A stretch of DNA of 64,000 bases from Paraburkholderia sp. FT54 (GCF_031585635.1 NZ_CP134196.1:806001-870000); one strand, 5' to 3'. Numbered from the stretch's first letter, positions 1 through 9,513 are shown. Numbers and translations: made by a program. Notes: a model not told the origin generated them from the sequence alone.

Positions 1-261
1 AAAAAAATCAGGAACGGCATGCGGGCGATAGCTTGTACGGTCGCTTCCTTTTTGCGACTGGGCGAAGCGGTACCCGTCCACAATGAGTCGTGGGCTGACG
101 TCCATCGTCACGGAGAGCGTTTCTGCGCGTCAACCGAAGAAGTCGCAATTTCGATTGCGAAACGTCTGCTTATGCCAGCCGGCGGCGGCAGAGGTAAGCT
201 AACGCCTGCAATTGGTCATCCCCAAGCAACCATTTCCCAGCCACCCAAGGTAGCCACCCGG

Positions 262-1731
262 ATGGAAATCCATATCGCGGTCGAAGGTCATCACGATCTG
301 TCCGGCCAGATCTATCGTCAGTTGCGCGCGGGCATTCTCGAAGGACGCCTCGCGGGCGGCACGCGTCTGCCGTCCACGCGCGATCTCGCCACGCAGCTAG
401 GCGTGTCGCGCAAGACCACGCTCGACGTGTTCGAACGGCTGCTCTCCGAAGGCTATCTGAGCGCGCGCGGCGGCTCGGGCACCTTCGTCGCCGATGGCCT
501 GGAGCGTCTGCCGGTGGAGCGTTCCGCGCATGAGCGGGCCGCGGAGTCGTCGCGCGAACGGGCCAAGGCGAAGGCCGCCGCGCGCGCCCAGCCGCTGTGG
601 GACGAGATGCCCGAGAGCTTGCCCCTGCCGAAGCCTTCGGTGGCGTCGCCGCAAGACTTCGTCGGCGGCGCGACGGACAAGACGCTATTTCCCTTCGATG
701 TCTGGCGCCGCTGCGTGAATCACGCGTTGCGTGCGCAGGCACGCGGCCCCGGCACCTATCGCGACACGGCCGGCGAACAGGAACTGCGCCTTGCGATCTC
801 GCGCTACCTCGCCTTCAACCGCGCCGTCGCCAGCAACTGGGAAGACGTGATCGTCACGCAAGGCGCGCAGCACGCGCTCGATCTGCTGGCGCGGATCACC
901 TTGCGCGCCGGCGAAGTCGCGGCGATCGAGGATCCCGGCTATACCCCGGCGCATGCGTGCCTGAAGGCCACCGGCGCGCGCGTGGTGCCCGTGCCGGTGG
1001 ATGCGGAAGGCCTGATCGTCAGCAAGCTGCCGGACAAGGCGCGGCTCGTCTACGTGACGCCCTCGCACCAGTTTCCGCTCGGCATGCCGATGAGTCTCGA
1101 GCGCCGCGTCGAATTGCTCGAATGGGCGCAGAAACGCGGCGCGGTGATCATCGAGGACGACTACGACTGCGAATACCGTTTCGAAGGCCGGCCGATGGAG
1201 CCGCTGAAAAGTCTCGATCGCGCCGGCCTCGTCGCCTATGTCGGCACGTTTTCCAAAACGATCTTTCCGGAACTGCGAGTCGGCTACGTGGTGCCGCCGG
1301 CTTCGCTCTACGGTCCGCTCATCAAGGCGCGGCAGATCGCCGACTGGCACGGCTGCACGCTCACGCAAACGGCGCTCGCGTCGTTCATGCTCAATGGCGA
1401 ATTCGCCAAGCATCTGCGGCGCATGCACAAGACCTACGCGGCGCGCCGCGCGATGCTGCTCGATCATCTGCATGGCGGTCTCGCGCCCTGGTTCGAACCG
1501 ATCGTGCCAACGGCCGGCATCCATATGGCGGCGCGTCTGAAAGCGCCGCTGACGGAAGAAGCGGTGGTGAGCGCGGCGCGTGCGGCATCGATCGGCTTGT
1601 ATGGACTCGCGCCGTTTCATGTGCGTGCGAAGGCGCAGCCGGGCCTGATGTTCGGCTACGGCAATATCGCGGTCGAGCATATCGATGCCGCGCTCACCAA
1701 GCTCGCCGGCGTCCTGGCGCGGCTCGCGTAA
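262..1731 (+). CDS. MocR-family (GntR-HTH/aminotransferase) transcriptional regulator
   Basis: 489 residues. An N-terminal GntR-type winged helix (about residues 10-80, with GTRLPSTRDLATQLGVSRKT) is joined by an Ala/Arg-rich linker to a fold-type I aminotransferase domain. The PLP-binding region is visible as EDDYDCEYR followed by GTFSKTIFPELRVGY, whose Lys is the expected Schiff-base residue. MocR proteins are PLP-responsive regulators of vitamin B6, amine or amino-acid genes; most do not transaminate. The frame is open upstream to base 19, but I chose the ATG at 262 because family homology (MEIHIAVEGHHDLSGQIYRQ) begins there and the upstream residues look non-coding. The target cannot be told: the next gene is a nucleotidase, not a PLP or GABA gene. 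Confidence 0.9.
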   Translation: MEIHIAVEGHHDLSGQIYRQLRAGILEGRLAGGTRLPSTRDLATQLGVSRKTTLDVFERLLSEGYLSARGGSGTFVADGLERLPVERSAHERAAESSRERAKAKAAARAQPLWDEMPESLPLPKPSVASPQDFVGGATDKTLFPFDVWRRCVNHALRAQARGPGTYRDTAGEQELRLAISRYLAFNRAVASNWEDVIVTQGAQHALDLLARITLRAGEVAAIEDPGYTPAHACLKATGARVVPVPVDAEGLIVSKLPDKARLVYVTPSHQFPLGMPMSLERRVELLEWAQKRGAVIIEDDYDCEYRFEGRPMEPLKSLDRAGLVAYVGTFSKTIFPELRVGYVVPPASLYGPLIKARQIADWHGCTLTQTALASFMLNGEFAKHLRRMHKTYAARRAMLLDHLHGGLAPWFEPIVPTAGIHMAARLKAPLTEEAVVSAARAASIGLYGLAPFHVRAKAQPGLMFGYGNIAVEHIDAALTKLAGVLARLA

Positions 1732-1890
1732 TAGGCCCGCGATTCGCGCGTAAAGATTACTTATAGCTATCGAATACCATACAAATAAGTGTCATAAACG
1801 CACCGTATTCTTGCGCCTCTGTAATTGTTTGTAGTGCAAAGCCGGTCCGACGGACCGGCGCGACAACACAACGACCCGGAGGCGGTAAGA

Positions 1891-3972
1891 ATGCGAGTGA
1901 CCTTGATGGCAGGCAAGCGGCTGCGCGCGCGTGGCGCGATCGGCGCGTTGGGAACCTTGGGTGCGCTGAGCGTAATCGGTATCACCGTTGGCATCACCGC
2001 GTGCAGCAGCAGCGTCGACACGCCTGCGCCGCAAGTGGCGAACGGCACGACCGCGACGCTCGCGTTGCTGGAAACCACCGACATCCACACCAACCTGCTG
2101 AGCTACGACTACTACAAGCTGGCAGAAGACAAGTCGCTGGGACTCGAGCGCACCGCGACGCTGATCGCGGCGGCGCGCAAGGAATTTCCCAACACCCTGT
2201 TGCTCGACGACGGCGACACGATCCAGGGCACCGCGCTCGCTGACTATCAGGCGCAGGTCGCGCCGGTCGATTGCAAGACCACGCTCGGGGTCTACAAGGT
2301 CATGAATCTGCTGAAGTACGATGCGGGCACGATCGGCAATCACGAATTCAACTACGGCCTGCCGTTTCTCGCGCAAGTCACCGGCAGCGCGTTCGACGTG
2401 CCGAACATGAGTCCGGTCGCGTCGCAGCCGGCCTGCTCGGGGCCGAACTTTCCGCTGGTGCTCTCCAACGTGCTCGGCGCGAAATCGCAGCAGCCGATCT
2501 TCAAGCCGTACACGATCCTCGAACGCACGATCACGGCCACGACGCCCGACGGCAAGACCGTCAGCGCGCTGGTGAAGATCGGCGTAATCGGCTTCACGCC
2601 GCCCGCCATCATGGCGTGGGATAAACGCTGGCTCGACGGCAACGTCTATACGCAGGGGCTCGTGGAAAGCGCGTCGAAGTACGTGCCGGAAATGAAGGCG
2701 AAGGGCGCGCAGATCATCGTGGCGATGTCGCACGGCGGGCTCGACAATTCCACGTATTCGCCGTCGATGGAAAACGGCAGCTACTATCTGTCGAAAGTAG
2801 CCGGCATCGACGCGATGCTGATCGGCCACTCGCATCAGGTTTTCCCCGATAAAAACAGCACCGTCGCGCAATTCAACCTGCCGGGCGTCGACAAGGTGAA
2901 GGGCACCGTCAACGGCGTGCCGACCGTGATGGCGAATTTCTGGGGCAAGCATCTCGGCGTGATCAAGCTCGCGCTGAACTACACGAACGGCACGTGGACG
3001 GTGGATCGCAACGCGAGCACTGCGCAAGCCCGCTCGATCCAGAACGCGGACAACAGCTACGTGGCAGTCGATCCGGCGGTCTCGCAGGCCATCGCCGCCG
3101 AACACGCCGCGACCATCAACTACGTGAAAACGCCGATCGGCACGACCGATTTCCGCATGACCACCTACTTCGCCGATGTGGGCGACGTGTCGGCCATCGA
3201 GATCGTCAACCAGGCGCAGGCGGCCTACACGCAGGACTACATCAACGCGAATCTGCCGCAGTATGCGGGTATTCCGGTGCTGTCGGTGAGCGCGCCGTTC
3301 AAGAGCGGCTTCGGCGGCGGTAACGATTTCACCGACGTCGCGCAAGGTAACGTGGCGATCAACAACGCCGCCGACCTCTACCTGTATCCGAACACGATTT
3401 ACGCGGTGAAGGTGACCGGCGCCGATCTGAAGGCCTGGCTCGAAACCGCGGCGAAGCGCTTCAACCAGATCAATCCCGCCAACACTGCTGCGCAGGCGCT
3501 CGTCAGCACGTATCCCGGCTATAACTTCGACATGATCACGTCGAAGGATTTCAGCTATGAAATCGACGTCACGCAGGCCGTGGGAAGCCGGATTCGCAAC
3601 CTGAAATATCAGGGCGGGGCGATCTCGGATACGCAGTCGTTCATCGTCGCGACCAACAACTATCGCGCGAGCGGCGGCGGAAATTTCCCGGGGCTCGACG
3701 GTAGCAAGACGATTTACGCGTCGCCGGATGCGAGCCGCGACGTGCTGATCTCTTACATCAAGAAAGCGCAGGCCATCAAGGCGGCAAGCAATGGCAGCGA
3801 TCGTAGCTGGCGCTTCACGAAGGTGGCGACGGCCGGTCCGGTGACCTTCCTGTCGGCGCCGAACCTGACGGCGCTTGCGCAGGCCAACGGCATCGCCAAC
3901 GTCGCGCAGATTCAGGCCGACGACGGCAGCGGCAAGGGTCTCGCGGTTTACTCTGTGAACCTCAACCAATGA
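1891..3972 (+). CDS. Lipoprotein bifunctional metallophosphatase/5'-nucleotidase (CpdB/UshA family)
   Basis: 693 residues. It has a basic N-terminus, a hydrophobic segment and a lipobox-like end (GITAC, Cys38), so it should be an outer-membrane or periplasmic lipoprotein. The metallophosphatase domain shows the dimetal motifs in order: TTDIHTNLLSYDYYK, DDGDTIQG, GNHEFNYG, and GHSHQVFP. The C-terminal half is the substrate-binding 5'-nucleotidase domain (about 430-640). The family hydrolyses 2',3'-cyclic nucleotides and 3'- or 5'-nucleotides outside the cytoplasm to release nucleosides and phosphate; the YDYYK signature favours the 2',3'-cyclic phosphodiesterase branch. An open frame extends to 1825, but the ATG at 1891 sits behind a GGAGG-like site (1877-1884). 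Its stop overlaps the next gene by four bases (ATGA). Confidence 0.9.
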   Translation: MRVTLMAGKRLRARGAIGALGTLGALSVIGITVGITACSSSVDTPAPQVANGTTATLALLETTDIHTNLLSYDYYKLAEDKSLGLERTATLIAAARKEFPNTLLLDDGDTIQGTALADYQAQVAPVDCKTTLGVYKVMNLLKYDAGTIGNHEFNYGLPFLAQVTGSAFDVPNMSPVASQPACSGPNFPLVLSNVLGAKSQQPIFKPYTILERTITATTPDGKTVSALVKIGVIGFTPPAIMAWDKRWLDGNVYTQGLVESASKYVPEMKAKGAQIIVAMSHGGLDNSTYSPSMENGSYYLSKVAGIDAMLIGHSHQVFPDKNSTVAQFNLPGVDKVKGTVNGVPTVMANFWGKHLGVIKLALNYTNGTWTVDRNASTAQARSIQNADNSYVAVDPAVSQAIAAEHAATINYVKTPIGTTDFRMTTYFADVGDVSAIEIVNQAQAAYTQDYINANLPQYAGIPVLSVSAPFKSGFGGGNDFTDVAQGNVAINNAADLYLYPNTIYAVKVTGADLKAWLETAAKRFNQINPANTAAQALVSTYPGYNFDMITSKDFSYEIDVTQAVGSRIRNLKYQGGAISDTQSFIVATNNYRASGGGNFPGLDGSKTIYASPDASRDVLISYIKKAQAIKAASNGSDRSWRFTKVATAGPVTFLSAPNLTALAQANGIANVAQIQADDGSGKGLAVYSVNLNQ

Positions 3973-4715
3973 ACGCGCGCATTTCGTTGACGCTGGCGGC
4001 GGCCCTCGCCATCTGCGTCGGAACGTTCGCCACGGTGGCGGCCACGCGCGTGTCCAGCGTGCAGATCGACGACTGGCAAATGCAGGGTTCGGCGACGCAT
4101 GCGGCGTGGCCGCTGTGGCAGTTGCGGCTGACCTCGGCGTTCGGCAACGCGGCGGCGCGCGAAGCGCTCGCGGACGTGCTGGTGAGTTCGCCGCAGATCG
4201 ACGAGCAACGCGAAGGCGTCGAGCTCTATCGCCGGCTTGCGCTCGACGGCGCGCCGCGCGCGCAAGCCACGCTCGGGCACCTGCTGTTGCGCGGGCTGCC
4301 CGGAGTCGCGCCTGACTATGTGGAAGCCCGCCGTTGGCTGACGCTGGCGGCATCGCATGATTCGCGCGACGCCCAGGCGGCCTACGATCTCGCGACGCTC
4401 TATCGCAACGGCTACGGCGTACCGCGCGACGCCGGCCTGGCGATTCGCTGGCTCGAACAGGCGGCGCAAGCAGGCTTGCCGCTCGCGCAATTCCAGCTCG
4501 CCAACGAGTATCGCTTTGGCGCGACACTGCCGCACGACGACGCATTGGCGCTGCAATGGCTCACGCGGGCAGCCAATGCGGAGTTACCCGAAGCCAACCT
4601 CGCGCTGGCGATGGCGTATCGCAACGGCGAGCTCGGCATGGCGCGCGACGAGAACGAGTATTGGGCTCACGTGAAGGAAAGCGAACACGATCTCAAACAC
4701 GTCAGCCCGCAGTAA
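3969..4715 (+). CDS. Sel1-like repeat protein with N-terminal membrane/signal segment
   Basis: 248 residues. A single hydrophobic N-terminal helix (about 5-25) is followed by several Sel1-like (TPR-related) repeats, recognisable in YVEARRWLTLAASHDSRDAQ, AAYDLATLYRNGYGVPRD, and AQFQLANEYRFGATLPHDDA. Such repeats are alpha-solenoid scaffolds for protein contacts, here predicted on the periplasmic side. The gene begins inside the stop codon of the nucleotidase gene (ATGA), so the two are translationally coupled and may work together, but no partner or substrate can be read from the sequence. A strong terminator follows 50 bases downstream. Confidence 0.8.
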   Translation: MNARISLTLAAALAICVGTFATVAATRVSSVQIDDWQMQGSATHAAWPLWQLRLTSAFGNAAAREALADVLVSSPQIDEQREGVELYRRLALDGAPRAQATLGHLLLRGLPGVAPDYVEARRWLTLAASHDSRDAQAAYDLATLYRNGYGVPRDAGLAIRWLEQAAQAGLPLAQFQLANEYRFGATLPHDDALALQWLTRAANAELPEANLALAMAYRNGELGMARDENEYWAHVKESEHDLKHVSPQ

Positions 4716-4764
4716 AAGTGTTCTGACGCTCGCCCGCGATTTTCTGTCGCAGGGCGAAATTAGC

Positions 4765-4806
4765 CGCCCCCCGCAGCGTTTTTCGCTGCAGGGGGCGTGT
4801 TTTTTC
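4765..4806 (+). terminator. Rho-independent terminator after the nucleotidase-Sel1 operon
   Basis: A 14-bp stem (4765-4778 with 4784-4797, one mismatch) has a TTTTT loop and is followed by TGTTTTTT. It closes the two-gene operon. Confidence 0.85.
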
Positions 4807-5144
4807 CGTCGCATGACAGGTGATGGCGAGCGCGCCAGGACCTGTTTTTTGCGATACGCGAGCGATCCACTGGTCGTCCTCCGTGCAGAAAGTGCCGTTA
4901 TTCATGCATCGAAATGACTTGTAACGTACGTTACGTGTTGGTGTTGCCAGGCTCGCCGACGCACGTTTACCCGCTAAAACAAGCATCAAAATGTGTTGCG
5001 CAGTCTGCGCCGCGCAACAAACCTTCGCTGTTATACATAAAAGAGTCGCGCAAATCCTATTAGCGCTTGTAGAATCCGGCGTTGAAGCGTGCACATACCG
5101 TGTGCGCTTCGTGCAATTCACTGACCACAACAGGTAGGAGAAAC
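4807..5144. other. Intergenic region upstream of the HU-H1 gene
   Basis: No gene is seen. The stretch is AT-richer than its surroundings (around 5030-5075) and probably carries the promoter of the HU-H1 gene. A TATACA hexamer lies at 5032-5037, but I could not find a well-spaced -35 partner, so I do not assign a promoter. Confidence 0.4.
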
Positions 5145-5597
5145 ATGCCGACTTCCGCAAAAAAGGTGGCCAAGAAGGCTGCTGCCCCGGTACCCGCCAA
5201 GAAGGTTGCTGCAAAGAAAGTTCCTGCGAAGAAGGCCGTCGCAGCTAAGAAGGTCGCCGTGAAGGCGTCCAGCGCTCCGTCGCCGATCAAGGACACCTTC
5301 ACGAAGGCCTCGCTGGCTGCACACGTCGCTGAACGCGCCGCTGTGGAACCGAAGACCGCCAAGGCTGTTCTGGCCGCGCTCGAAGACACGATCCTCGGCG
5401 CCGTGCATAAGAAGGGTGCTGGCGAATTCACGCTGTCGGGTCTTCTGAAGATCGTCGTGCAAGCTGTGCCGGCGAAGAAGAAGCGCTTCGGCAAAGACCC
5501 GTTCTCGGGCGAAGAGCGTTGGTTCCCGGCCAAGCCGGCTAGCGTGCGCATCAAGGCACGTCCGCTGAAGAAGCTGAAAGACGCTGCTGCAGGTTAA
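5145..5597 (+). CDS. HU-family DNA-binding protein with histone-H1-like N-terminal arm
   Basis: 150 residues. Residues 1-45 are a lysine/alanine/proline arm with repeated AKKVAAKK/PAKK units, like the tails of eukaryotic H1. From about residue 48 there is an HU/IHF domain (TFTKASLAAHVAERAAVEPK, then GAGEFTLSGLLKI, ending in RIKARPLKKLKD). HU proteins bind and bend DNA in the nucleoid; the arm should add non-specific DNA contacts. The start at 5145 is set by AGGTAGGAG just upstream; an in-frame ATG at 5082 lacks such a site. It stands alone, with a terminator 100 bases downstream. The reduced-complexity arm is a Burkholderiales speciality. Confidence 0.9.
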   Translation: MPTSAKKVAKKAAAPVPAKKVAAKKVPAKKAVAAKKVAVKASSAPSPIKDTFTKASLAAHVAERAAVEPKTAKAVLAALEDTILGAVHKKGAGEFTLSGLLKIVVQAVPAKKKRFGKDPFSGEERWFPAKPASVRIKARPLKKLKDAAAG

Positions 5598-5694
5598 TCG
5601 GGCTTCACGCGTGGCCGCTGTTTTTAACAATGGCTGACGCTTGAGACGCTCCCGGGGAAGCCCCTTGGAGATGATCCGCAGCACACGTTGTCTG

Positions 5695-5729
5695 AATCCC
5701 CGTGGGTGCAAACCCTCGGGGATTTTTTA
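5695..5729 (+). terminator. Rho-independent terminator of the HU-H1 gene
   Basis: The stem AATCCCCG/CGGGGATT continues as GGG/CCC across one mismatch, with a short loop, followed by TTTTTT. Confidence 0.85.
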
Positions 5730-5996
5730 TGCGCATCCGAAGCGTATTGCGAATCCGGGCACCCCAGGGACTTCCTCTGCACGCACCGCGGTGCCGCATA
5801 TGCACTGTACTAGCGCATCATGGGCCGCCGCAGTACGATGGCAGCGGAGCCATGCCGGCCGGGATGCGCTGTTCGCGTGCATGCAACCTGTTTAGTTCGC
5901 GGAAAGCTCAATGGCATAGCGCTTGCTTGATCGATTGTCGAACACCGAATGCGCAGCGCATTCGCCTTCTATCCGACAACAAGAGCGGGGCGTGAC
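5730..5996. other. Intergenic region before the ATP-grasp gene
   Basis: Nothing coding is convincing here; open frames are short and lack homology. It should hold the promoter of the ATP-grasp cluster, but no clear hexamer pair is visible. Confidence 0.35.
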
Positions 5997-7406
5997 ATGC
6001 GATGCTATGACGAGATGCGTCATCATGACGATGCCGTGCGGCCACACTACGCGCGCTTTGAACGGTGGCTGGTGAAGCAGGGCAACGAGGCGATCGCGCG
6101 CAAGCGTGCGGAAGCCGACTTGCTGTTTCGCCGGGTCGGCATCACGTTCGCGGTGAACGGTGACCTCTCCGGCACCGAGCGGCTGATCCCATTCGACCTG
6201 ATTCCGCGCATCATTCCGCGCGGTGAATGGCAGACGCTGGAGGCCGGTTTGCGCCAGCGGGTGCAGGCGCTCAATCTGTTCATCCACGACGTCTATCACG
6301 ATCGCAATATTGTGCGCGCCGGTATCGTGCCCGCCGAGCAGGTCTATACCAACGCGCAATACCGGCCTGAAATGCAGGGCGTGAATGTGCCGCTCGGTGT
6401 TTACGCGCATATCGCCGGCGTCGACGTGGTGCGCGCGGGCGACGAAGGCGAGTTCTACGTGCTCGAAGACAACCTGCGGGTGCCGTCGGGCGTGTCCTAT
6501 ATGCTCGAAAACCGCAAGATGATGATGCGGCTTTTCCCCGAACTATTCGTGCAGAACCGCATTGCGCCGGTCGCGCATTATCCCGATCTATTGCTCGACA
6601 CGCTGCGCTCGGTCGCGCCGGAAGGCGTCGACGATCCGGTCGTCGTGGTGCTCACGCCGGGCATGTACAACTCGGCATATTTCGAGCACACCTTCCTCGC
6701 GCAGCAGATGGGCGTGGAACTGGTGGAAGGCAAGGATCTGTTCGTCGACGACAACTATGTGTTCATGCGCACCACGCAGGGGCCGAAGCGCGTCGACGTG
6801 ATCTACCGCCGCGTCGACGACGATTTTCTCGATCCGCTCGCCTTCCGCAACGACTCGGCGCTCGGCGTGCCGGGTCTCTTGACCGCGTATCGCGCCGGCC
6901 GCGTGGCGCTCGCGAACGCGATGGGCACCGGCATCGCCGACGACAAATCGATCTACCCGTACGTGCCGGAAATGATCGAGTTTTACCTCGGCGAGAAGCC
7001 GATCCTCAATAACGTGCCCACGTTCCAGTGCCGCAAGCCTGACGATCTGGCGTACACGCTCGCGCATCTGCCGGAGCTGGTCGTCAAGGAAGTGCATGGC
7101 GCGGGCGGCTACGGCATGCTCGTCGGACCGGCTTCGACGAAAGCCGAAATCGAATCGTTTCGTGAGCGCCTGATCGCGCGTCCGGCGGGGTACATTGCGC
7201 AGCCCACGCTGGCGCTCTCCGCGTGTCCGACATTCGTCGAAGCCGGCATCGCGCCGCGCCATATCGACTTGCGTCCGTTCGTGCTGTCCGGCAAGACGGT
7301 CACGATGGTCGCCGGTGGACTCACGCGCGTGGCGTTGCAGGAGGGGTCGCTCGTCGTCAATTCGTCGCAGGGAGGCGGGACCAAAGATACGTGGATGGTC
7401 GACTGA
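5997..7406 (+). CDS. Circularly permuted ATP-grasp protein (DUF404/407 type)
   Basis: 469 residues, soluble. It belongs to the circularly permuted ATP-grasp family: the opening CYDEM...VRPHYARFERWL, the central EFYVLEDNLRVPSGVSYM, and the Gly-rich nucleotide loop KEVHGAGGYGMLVGP are visible, as is the C-terminal SSQGGGTKDTWMVD. ATP-grasp enzymes form amide bonds between a carboxylate and an amine through an acyl phosphate. In this gene neighbourhood (alpha-E, transglutaminase-like, proteasome-like peptidase) it is thought to make or attach a small peptide; that role is inferred, not proven. An upstream ATG (5949) exists, but 5997 has a GAGCGGGG site at the right distance and matches the usual family start. 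The next gene follows after 166 bases. Confidence 0.88.
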   Translation: MRCYDEMRHHDDAVRPHYARFERWLVKQGNEAIARKRAEADLLFRRVGITFAVNGDLSGTERLIPFDLIPRIIPRGEWQTLEAGLRQRVQALNLFIHDVYHDRNIVRAGIVPAEQVYTNAQYRPEMQGVNVPLGVYAHIAGVDVVRAGDEGEFYVLEDNLRVPSGVSYMLENRKMMMRLFPELFVQNRIAPVAHYPDLLLDTLRSVAPEGVDDPVVVVLTPGMYNSAYFEHTFLAQQMGVELVEGKDLFVDDNYVFMRTTQGPKRVDVIYRRVDDDFLDPLAFRNDSALGVPGLLTAYRAGRVALANAMGTGIADDKSIYPYVPEMIEFYLGEKPILNNVPTFQCRKPDDLAYTLAHLPELVVKEVHGAGGYGMLVGPASTKAEIESFRERLIARPAGYIAQPTLALSACPTFVEAGIAPRHIDLRPFVLSGKTVTMVAGGLTRVALQEGSLVVNSSQGGGTKDTWMVD

Positions 7407-7572
7407 CGCGGTTGCCGATGCGGTTGCCCACGCTTCACGCAACCGCGCCCGCAACCCAACGCGCCGGGGCAGCACGTGATACGCAACACGCGCGCCGCCG
7501 GCGCATACGGATAACCAGCGCGAGCCTTTTACCTTCGACGAGGCCTCGCGTCATCAGATACGGAACGCCGTC

Positions 7573-8523
7573 ATGCTAAGCCGAACCGCCGATCACCTTT
7601 TCTGGATGGCCCGCTACATGGAGCGCGCGGAGAACACTGCCCGCATGCTCGATATCAACCTGAAGGCGCTGCTGTTGCCGCAGACGCCCGAGCAGGAAGC
7701 GCGCGCGCAACGCTCGGTGCTGCGCATCTCCGAACTCGAAACCGCCTTCGCGCAGCGCTACGACGAACCGACCCGCGAACACGTGCTCGATTTCATGGTG
7801 GCCGATGCGACCAATCCGTCGAGTATTCATTCGTGTTTGCAGGCGGCGCGCGAAAATGCCCGCGCCGTGCGCGGCACCTTGACGACCGAGTGGTGGGAAA
7901 CCATCAACGATACGTGGCTCGAATTCAATGAGCGCGCTTCGTCCGGCCAGGCCGCGAGCAATCCGGGCGCGCTGTTCGAATGGGTCAAGTTCCGCTCGCA
8001 CCTGTCGCGCGGCGTGACGATCGGCACCGCGTTGCAGGACGACGCGTTCTTTTTCACGCAGCTCGGCACCTTTCTCGAACGCGCCGACAACACCGCGCGG
8101 ATTCTCGACGTGCGCTTTGCCGACGTCGAACCGAATTCGCGCGACGCTGCGCGCCAGCTCGAAGATTTCTACTACTGGACTTCGATTCTGAGTTCGGTCT
8201 CGGCGCTGGAAATCTATCGCAAGGTGTATCGCGACGTCGTCACGCCGGCGCGCGTGGTCGAACTGATGATCCTGAATCAGCAGATGCCGCGTTCGCTGCT
8301 GGCGTCGCTCGAAGGCGTCTGCGTGAATCTGGCGATGCTGCGCACTTCAGGCTCGAACCAGTGCGAACGGTTCGCCGGCAAGCTGCGCGCCGAACTGGTG
8401 TACTCCGACATCCGGCAGATTTTCGAAGCCGGCCTGCACGCCTATCTGACGCAGTTCCTCGCTCGCGTGTTCGAGCTGGGCAATCTGGTTGCGCGTACCT
8501 ATCTAATGTTGCCAGTCGCCTGA
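7573..8523 (+). CDS. Alpha-E domain protein (DUF403)
   Basis: 316 residues, predicted almost wholly helical. The family opening MLSRTADHLFWMARYMERAENTARML is clear, and a second related segment, TQLGTFLERADNTARILDVR, lies near residue 160, suggesting an internal repeat. The biochemical function of alpha-E proteins is unknown; they nearly always sit beside circularly permuted ATP-grasp and transglutaminase-like genes, as here, and are proposed partners or substrates of that pair. It lies 11 bases before the transglutaminase gene, so the two are probably co-transcribed. Confidence 0.88.
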   Translation: MLSRTADHLFWMARYMERAENTARMLDINLKALLLPQTPEQEARAQRSVLRISELETAFAQRYDEPTREHVLDFMVADATNPSSIHSCLQAARENARAVRGTLTTEWWETINDTWLEFNERASSGQAASNPGALFEWVKFRSHLSRGVTIGTALQDDAFFFTQLGTFLERADNTARILDVRFADVEPNSRDAARQLEDFYYWTSILSSVSALEIYRKVYRDVVTPARVVELMILNQQMPRSLLASLEGVCVNLAMLRTSGSNQCERFAGKLRAELVYSDIRQIFEAGLHAYLTQFLARVFELGNLVARTYLMLPVA

Positions 8524-8534
8524 CGGAGTTTTTT

Positions 8535-9335
8535 ATGTACCTGACGATCCGCCACGACACGTCCTATCGCTATGAATCGACTGTCCACTATTCGATCCAG
8601 CAACTGCGGCTGACGCCGGCGAGCGGTGCCTCGCAGGTCGTGCGGCGCTGGAGCATCGACGCGCCGGGCAAGCTCGATGCGACCTTCGACGCCTACGGCA
8701 ACGTGCTGCACACGCTGGTCATCAACAAGCCGCATGGCGAGATTCGTCTGCATGTGGCCGGCGAAGTGGACACGATTCCCCTGATCGATGGCCATTTGCC
8801 CGACGCCGTCGGCCCGATTCCGCTCGAGCATTTCACCTGCTCGACGCGGCTGACCGAGGCCGATGCCGCCGTCCGCGAGCTGGCTGAATCGGTGCCGAGC
8901 CTGACGAGCTCCGCGAATCTGATTGCGCTGTCCGAACAGATCATGCAGCGCGTGAAGTACAACCCGGGCATCACCGAAGTCACCAGCACGGCCGCCCAGG
9001 CGCTCGCGCTCGGCAACGGTGTGTGCCAGGACCACGCGCATCTGATGCTCGCGTGCTGTCGCGCGCGCGGCATTCCGGCGCGCTACGTGAGCGGCTATAT
9101 CGAACCCGGCGAGGTGACGCACGGCGCGAGCCATGCGTGGGTGGACGTGTGGCTCGAAGGCAAGGGCTGGATTTCCATCGACGTCACGCACGCCGCGTTT
9201 GCCAGCGAAATCTACTGCCGCCTCGCCGTCGCGCGAGACTATGAAGCAGCCGCTCCGGTGCGCGGCCGGCGTATCGGCGGGCTGGAAGAGCAATTGAAAG
9301 TGTCCGTTACGGTCAGCGGGCAACAGTCGCAATAG
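8535..9335 (+). CDS. Transglutaminase-like cysteine peptidase/amidotransferase family protein
   Basis: 266 residues. An N-terminal beta-rich domain (MYLTIRHDTSYRYESTVHYS) typical of this bacterial family precedes the papain-like transglutaminase core. The catalytic Cys is in GNGVCQDHAHLMLA (about residue 160), the His in GASHAWVDVW and the Asp in SIDVTHA. The reaction could be peptide cleavage or transamidation. The ATG at 8535 follows ACGGAG; the open frame extends far upstream only because it overlaps the alpha-E gene in another frame. The C-terminus is followed by 178 bases containing a separate promoter-like region for the peptidase gene. Confidence 0.88.
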   Translation: MYLTIRHDTSYRYESTVHYSIQQLRLTPASGASQVVRRWSIDAPGKLDATFDAYGNVLHTLVINKPHGEIRLHVAGEVDTIPLIDGHLPDAVGPIPLEHFTCSTRLTEADAAVRELAESVPSLTSSANLIALSEQIMQRVKYNPGITEVTSTAAQALALGNGVCQDHAHLMLACCRARGIPARYVSGYIEPGEVTHGASHAWVDVWLEGKGWISIDVTHAAFASEIYCRLAVARDYEAAAPVRGRRIGGLEEQLKVSVTVSGQQSQ

Positions 9336-9452
9336 AGACGCAACGAGGGTCGCCCGCAGAAACAGCTGTGGAGGCGCCAGAGAGCGCCAGTCCGCATATC
9401 ACCATGCAGAATAGGCCCGCAAAGGCCGATAATCGGGATATAACGGAATAGA

Positions 9453-9466
9453 GGCGCATGTGCGCC
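9453..9466 (+). promoter_or_regulatory. 14-bp palindrome and -10-like element before the proteasome-type gene
   Basis: A perfect dyad, GGCGCA-TG-TGCGCC, lies five bases upstream of TACAAT (9471-9476), a good -10 hexamer 38 bases before the ATG. A repressor or activator bound here would cover the -35 area. The binding factor is unknown. Confidence 0.4.
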
Positions 9467-9513
9467 GCATTACAATAGCGCCGTTCAGTTGTTTTTTGCG
9501 GGTACCTTTCCTT

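Noticed and set aside
1790..1810. Pho box before the nucleotidase gene
   Set aside because: One half, TGTCATAAA, is good, but the second half at the required 11-base offset is absent.
1792..4545. 917-codon minus-strand open frame
   Set aside because: Antisense to the nucleotidase and Sel1 genes; Arg/Ala-rich without domains, typical of high-GC shadows.
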